Below, in pieces: positions 5,276 through 7,654 of a DNA stretch of 7,654 nucleotides; positions within the stretch are counted from its first letter, which is position 1, and each line of letters opens with the position of its first letter. Source of the DNA: an uncultured bacterium (GTDB taxonomy: Bacteria > Cyanobacteriota > Vampirovibrionia > Gastranaerophilales > Gastranaerophilaceae); contig CAMDZX010000091.1 in NCBI GenBank assembly GCA_945910925.1, positions 1-7,654 on the forward strand. Reading direction: 5' to 3'. The translations under genes were made by a program, and so were the position numbers. A model generated the notes under the pieces. It was not told where the DNA came from. It made no database searches and saw only the letters and a program-made list of their open reading frames with translations.

Positions 5276-6475
5276 ATGAAAAAAAATATATTTATATTAA
5301 TGGCAATAATATTTGCTGCCATACTGTTCAGATATATCGTTTCGGCAATCGGAACTCACAAAACAAATCCTACAATGGTAGCACCTGTCACGGTTACTAA
5401 AGTATTTGAAACTCGCAAACAAAAAACATATGAAATTCCTGCGAGAGTTACTTCTAAATCTCAAATTCAGGTTAATGCCAGAATTAACGGATATTTAACC
5501 AAAAGTTATTTTAAAGAAGGCGACTATGTTAAAGCAGGGCAAGTTTTATTTGAAATTGAACCGCAAGAGTATCAAATTGCGGTGGAAAGAGCAAGAGCCG
5601 ATGTTCAAAGAGCAAGAGCTCAACAAGTCTACTATGACAAACAGGCACTAAGAGCACAACAACTTGTCAAACAGGATTATATTGCCAAATCAGAGTATGA
5701 TAATGCGGTATCTCAAAGAGATTTATATAGAGCCTCTACAAATTACGCAGAAATGGCATACAGAGATGCTCTGAGAAATCTCTCTTACACAAAAGTTAAA
5801 GCACCAGTATCAGGGCGAGTCGGAATTATCACGGTAACCGTAGGGAACTATGTAACAATAAATTCAGGCGCTTTGACAACTATTTACAGTACAAAACCTA
5901 TGTACGTAACCTTCCCTTTGGATACGGAGCAATTCTCAACACTCTCAACAATAGACGGCGGTGCTAATGTATCAAGAAAAGTTGAGTATGTGTATTCATC
6001 AGGCGACAAATATCAATATGCCGGAGTTCAGGATTTCAGAGACAACAAAGTTGATGAATCAACAGGTACAATAAAAATGCGTGCAACATTCACAAATGAG
6101 GATGACGGATTAATTCCGGGTGACTTTGGAAAAATAATCATATATTCAAACAATGAAGCAGCAGTACCTACAATCCCATTGAAAGCAATTCAAGAAAATC
6201 AGGAAGGGAAATTTGTGTATATTCTTGACGAAAACAATCTGCCTAAAATGGTTTATATAAAAACGCTTGCGCATGACGGTGATAATATGTTGATTGATAG
6301 CGGATTAAAAATAGGAGATACTGTTATAACATCGGGCATGCAGAAGGTTATCAACGGAATGCCGATAAAAATAGTTGAACAAGAAGTTTCTGACAGAAAG
6401 ACCGTCAAAAAACAAAATATTTTTATAAGAATAATAAACAAGATTAAAAGAATAGGTAAGCATAGTGGCAAATAA
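5276..6475 (+). CDS. RND efflux periplasmic adaptor (HlyD/AcrA family)
   Basis: A 399-residue membrane-fusion protein that would link the inner-membrane RND pump to an outer-membrane channel. The start chosen is ATG 5276, not the in-frame TTG 5264: the latter overlaps the GGGAG ribosome binding site (5266-5270), and the ATG begins a typical MKKNIF plus hydrophobic anchor (residues 4-24). No lipobox Cys is present, so anchoring is by an uncleaved membrane segment. Domains: beta-barrel entry and lipoyl half (about 54-97, with ARINGYLTKSYFKEGDYVKAG); alpha-helical coiled-coil hairpin (about 100-168, rich in Ala, Gln and Arg); second lipoyl half (about 169-195, YTKVKAPVSGRVG); beta-barrel (about 205-290, with ESTGTIKMRATF and LIPGDFGKI); membrane-proximal domain (about 295-368). 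A basic tail (371-399) is extra compared with AcrA-type proteins. It overlaps the pump gene by 11 bp in another frame. Confidence 0.94.
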   Translation: MKKNIFILMAIIFAAILFRYIVSAIGTHKTNPTMVAPVTVTKVFETRKQKTYEIPARVTSKSQIQVNARINGYLTKSYFKEGDYVKAGQVLFEIEPQEYQIAVERARADVQRARAQQVYYDKQALRAQQLVKQDYIAKSEYDNAVSQRDLYRASTNYAEMAYRDALRNLSYTKVKAPVSGRVGIITVTVGNYVTINSGALTTIYSTKPMYVTFPLDTEQFSTLSTIDGGANVSRKVEYVYSSGDKYQYAGVQDFRDNKVDESTGTIKMRATFTNEDDGLIPGDFGKIIIYSNNEAAVPTIPLKAIQENQEGKFVYILDENNLPKMVYIKTLAHDGDNMLIDSGLKIGDTVITSGMQKVINGMPIKIVEQEVSDRKTVKKQNIFIRIINKIKRIGKHSGK

Positions 6476-7654
6476 TTTATTTATAAAACGTCCAAAATTA
6501 GCAATAATCATATCCCTTGTAATAATACTTGCGGGTCTGATTGTTATGACCACACTTCCTGTTGAAGAATATCCTTCAATTACACCGCCGCAGGTTATTG
6601 TTTCAGCAACCTATAACGGAGCAAGTTCGGATGTAATAGCATCTACGATTGCGGCACCTGTCGAGCTTCAATTAAACGGTGTTGAAAACATGATTTACAT
6701 GTCTTCAGATTCCAGAAACGATTCTTATAAACTGACAATTTATTTTGCTATCGGCACCGATCCCGAGACTGCACTTATAAATGTCCAAAACCACTTACAA
6801 CTTGTCACACCGAGATTGCCGGAGGAAGTAAGAAGGTACGGTTTAACCGTAAAAAAATCAACAGGCGGACCGGGATGTCTGATGCTGTCACTGCGTTCTC
6901 CGCATGGAACTCATAAGTCTTTATATTTGGCAAACTATGCAACTATGTACCTAAAAGACGAACTTGCGCGTCTGAAAGGGGTTGCAGAGGTTAATATATT
7001 CGGTTCGGGCGAATATGCAATGCGAGTATGGCTAAACCCTGAGAGAATGGCGAGTTTAAACATTTCCACAACTGATGTTCAAAACGCTATTGCCGCGCAA
7101 AACGTTCAAGCTCCGGCAGGGAATCTGGGTGTAGAACCGATGACAGACCCGCAAATTCTGAAATATACCCTTCGTACCAAAGGCAGACTGAAAACGGTTG
7201 AAGAATTTGAAGATATAATTATTAGAGCAAAATCTGACGGTTCAAATGTTAAACTCAAAGACATTGCAAGAGTAGAACTGGGCGCTAACAGTTATTCCTC
7301 AATATCCAGAGTTGAAGGCGCTAATAGTGCGATGATTTCAATAACTCAACTTCCGGAAGCAAATTCGATTGACCTTGTAAATAGGGCAATGAAAAAAATG
7401 GAAGAATTAAGCAAAAAATTCCCGAATGATATTAGTTATGCCGTACAATACGACGATACAATGTTTGTAAGAGAATCCATCCATGAAGTTATAAGTGCAA
7501 TCGGACTTGCGATACTTCTTGTAAGTATTGTTACATACCTGTTCTTAGGAACTGCTCGTTCCGCATTCATCCCGTTCTGTGCAATACCTGTATCATTGAT
7601 TGGGGTATTTTTATTCATGGGAGTTTTCGGTTTCTCAATAAACTTGTTAATCTT
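6465..7654 (+). CDS. RND (AcrB/HAE1-type) efflux pump, N-terminal 396 codons (partial)
   Basis: The inner-membrane proton-driven pump subunit of a tripartite efflux system; family members are about 1,030-1,050 residues, so about two fifths is present and the gene continues past the window. The start is GTG 6465, giving MANNLFIKRPKLAI, the usual N-terminus with an amphipathic helix; a weak AGG lies 8 bases upstream. Visible parts are TM1 (about 12-30); the first periplasmic porter region, beginning LPVEEYPSITPPQVIVSATYNGAS, with GVENMIYMSS and later LKGVAEVNIFGSGEYAMRVWL; then YAVQYDDTMFVRESIHEV (325-342), leading into TM2 (about 342-361) and TM3 (about 367-387). These match AcrB closely in order. 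The proton-relay Asp pair of TM4 would lie just beyond the end, so activity cannot be confirmed. The substrate is unknown. The start overlaps the adaptor gene by 11 bp, which points to translational coupling. The frame is open throughout, with no frameshift. Confidence 0.95.
   Translation, partial: MANNLFIKRPKLAIIISLVIILAGLIVMTTLPVEEYPSITPPQVIVSATYNGASSDVIASTIAAPVELQLNGVENMIYMSSDSRNDSYKLTIYFAIGTDPETALINVQNHLQLVTPRLPEEVRRYGLTVKKSTGGPGCLMLSLRSPHGTHKSLYLANYATMYLKDELARLKGVAEVNIFGSGEYAMRVWLNPERMASLNISTTDVQNAIAAQNVQAPAGNLGVEPMTDPQILKYTLRTKGRLKTVEEFEDIIIRAKSDGSNVKLKDIARVELGANSYSSISRVEGANSAMISITQLPEANSIDLVNRAMKKMEELSKKFPNDISYAVQYDDTMFVRESIHEVISAIGLAILLVSIVTYLFLGTARSAFIPFCAIPVSLIGVFLFMGVFGFSINLLI

Overview
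The window is AT-rich DNA (by eye about one third G+C) with short intergenic gaps, Shine-Dalgarno sites before most genes, and an RND efflux system. It therefore comes from a bacterium with an outer membrane. Three details fit a gut-associated non-photosynthetic cyanobacterium (Vampirovibrionia/'Melainabacteria', Gastranaerophilales): pheT has no adjacent pheS, as in cyanobacteria; the two genes at the left edge both begin with Asn/Gln-rich leaders ending in a short Phe-Gly motif, which I associate with that lineage from memory; and a YhcH/NanQ-type sugar protein is present. This taxonomic call is an inference, not proof.

Layout. Positions 1-1392 (minus strand) hold a two-gene operon: a 409-aa AAA-type ATPase with an altered Walker B motif, followed 14 bp later by a protein cut off by the window start. 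A 166-bp divergent promoter region separates it from pheT (1559-4039, plus), which encodes a full-length phenylalanine-tRNA ligase beta subunit. Only 17 bp after pheT lies a gene for a secreted protein with SH3-like repeats (4057-4692, plus). It converges, with a 1-bp gap, on a minus-strand YhcH/YjgK/YiaL-family gene (4694-5128). After a 147-bp divergent region, a plus-strand efflux operon begins: a periplasmic adaptor (5276-6475) overlaps by 11 bp the start of an AcrB-like RND pump (6465 to beyond the window end).

Functionally the window is mostly a housekeeping neighbourhood: translation (pheT), envelope (secreted SH3-like protein), sugar metabolism (YhcH) and export (RND pair). The adaptor and pump must work together and need an outer-membrane channel not seen here. 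The most unusual signals are the AAA protein with Asn-Asn where Asp-Glu is expected in Walker B, the shared leaders of the two left-edge proteins, and two genes (4057 and 5128) that lack a Shine-Dalgarno site and have a -10-like hexamer ending exactly 6 nt before the ATG, as expected for leaderless mRNAs. I found no CRISPR array, tRNA or rRNA gene, insertion sequence or integrase.
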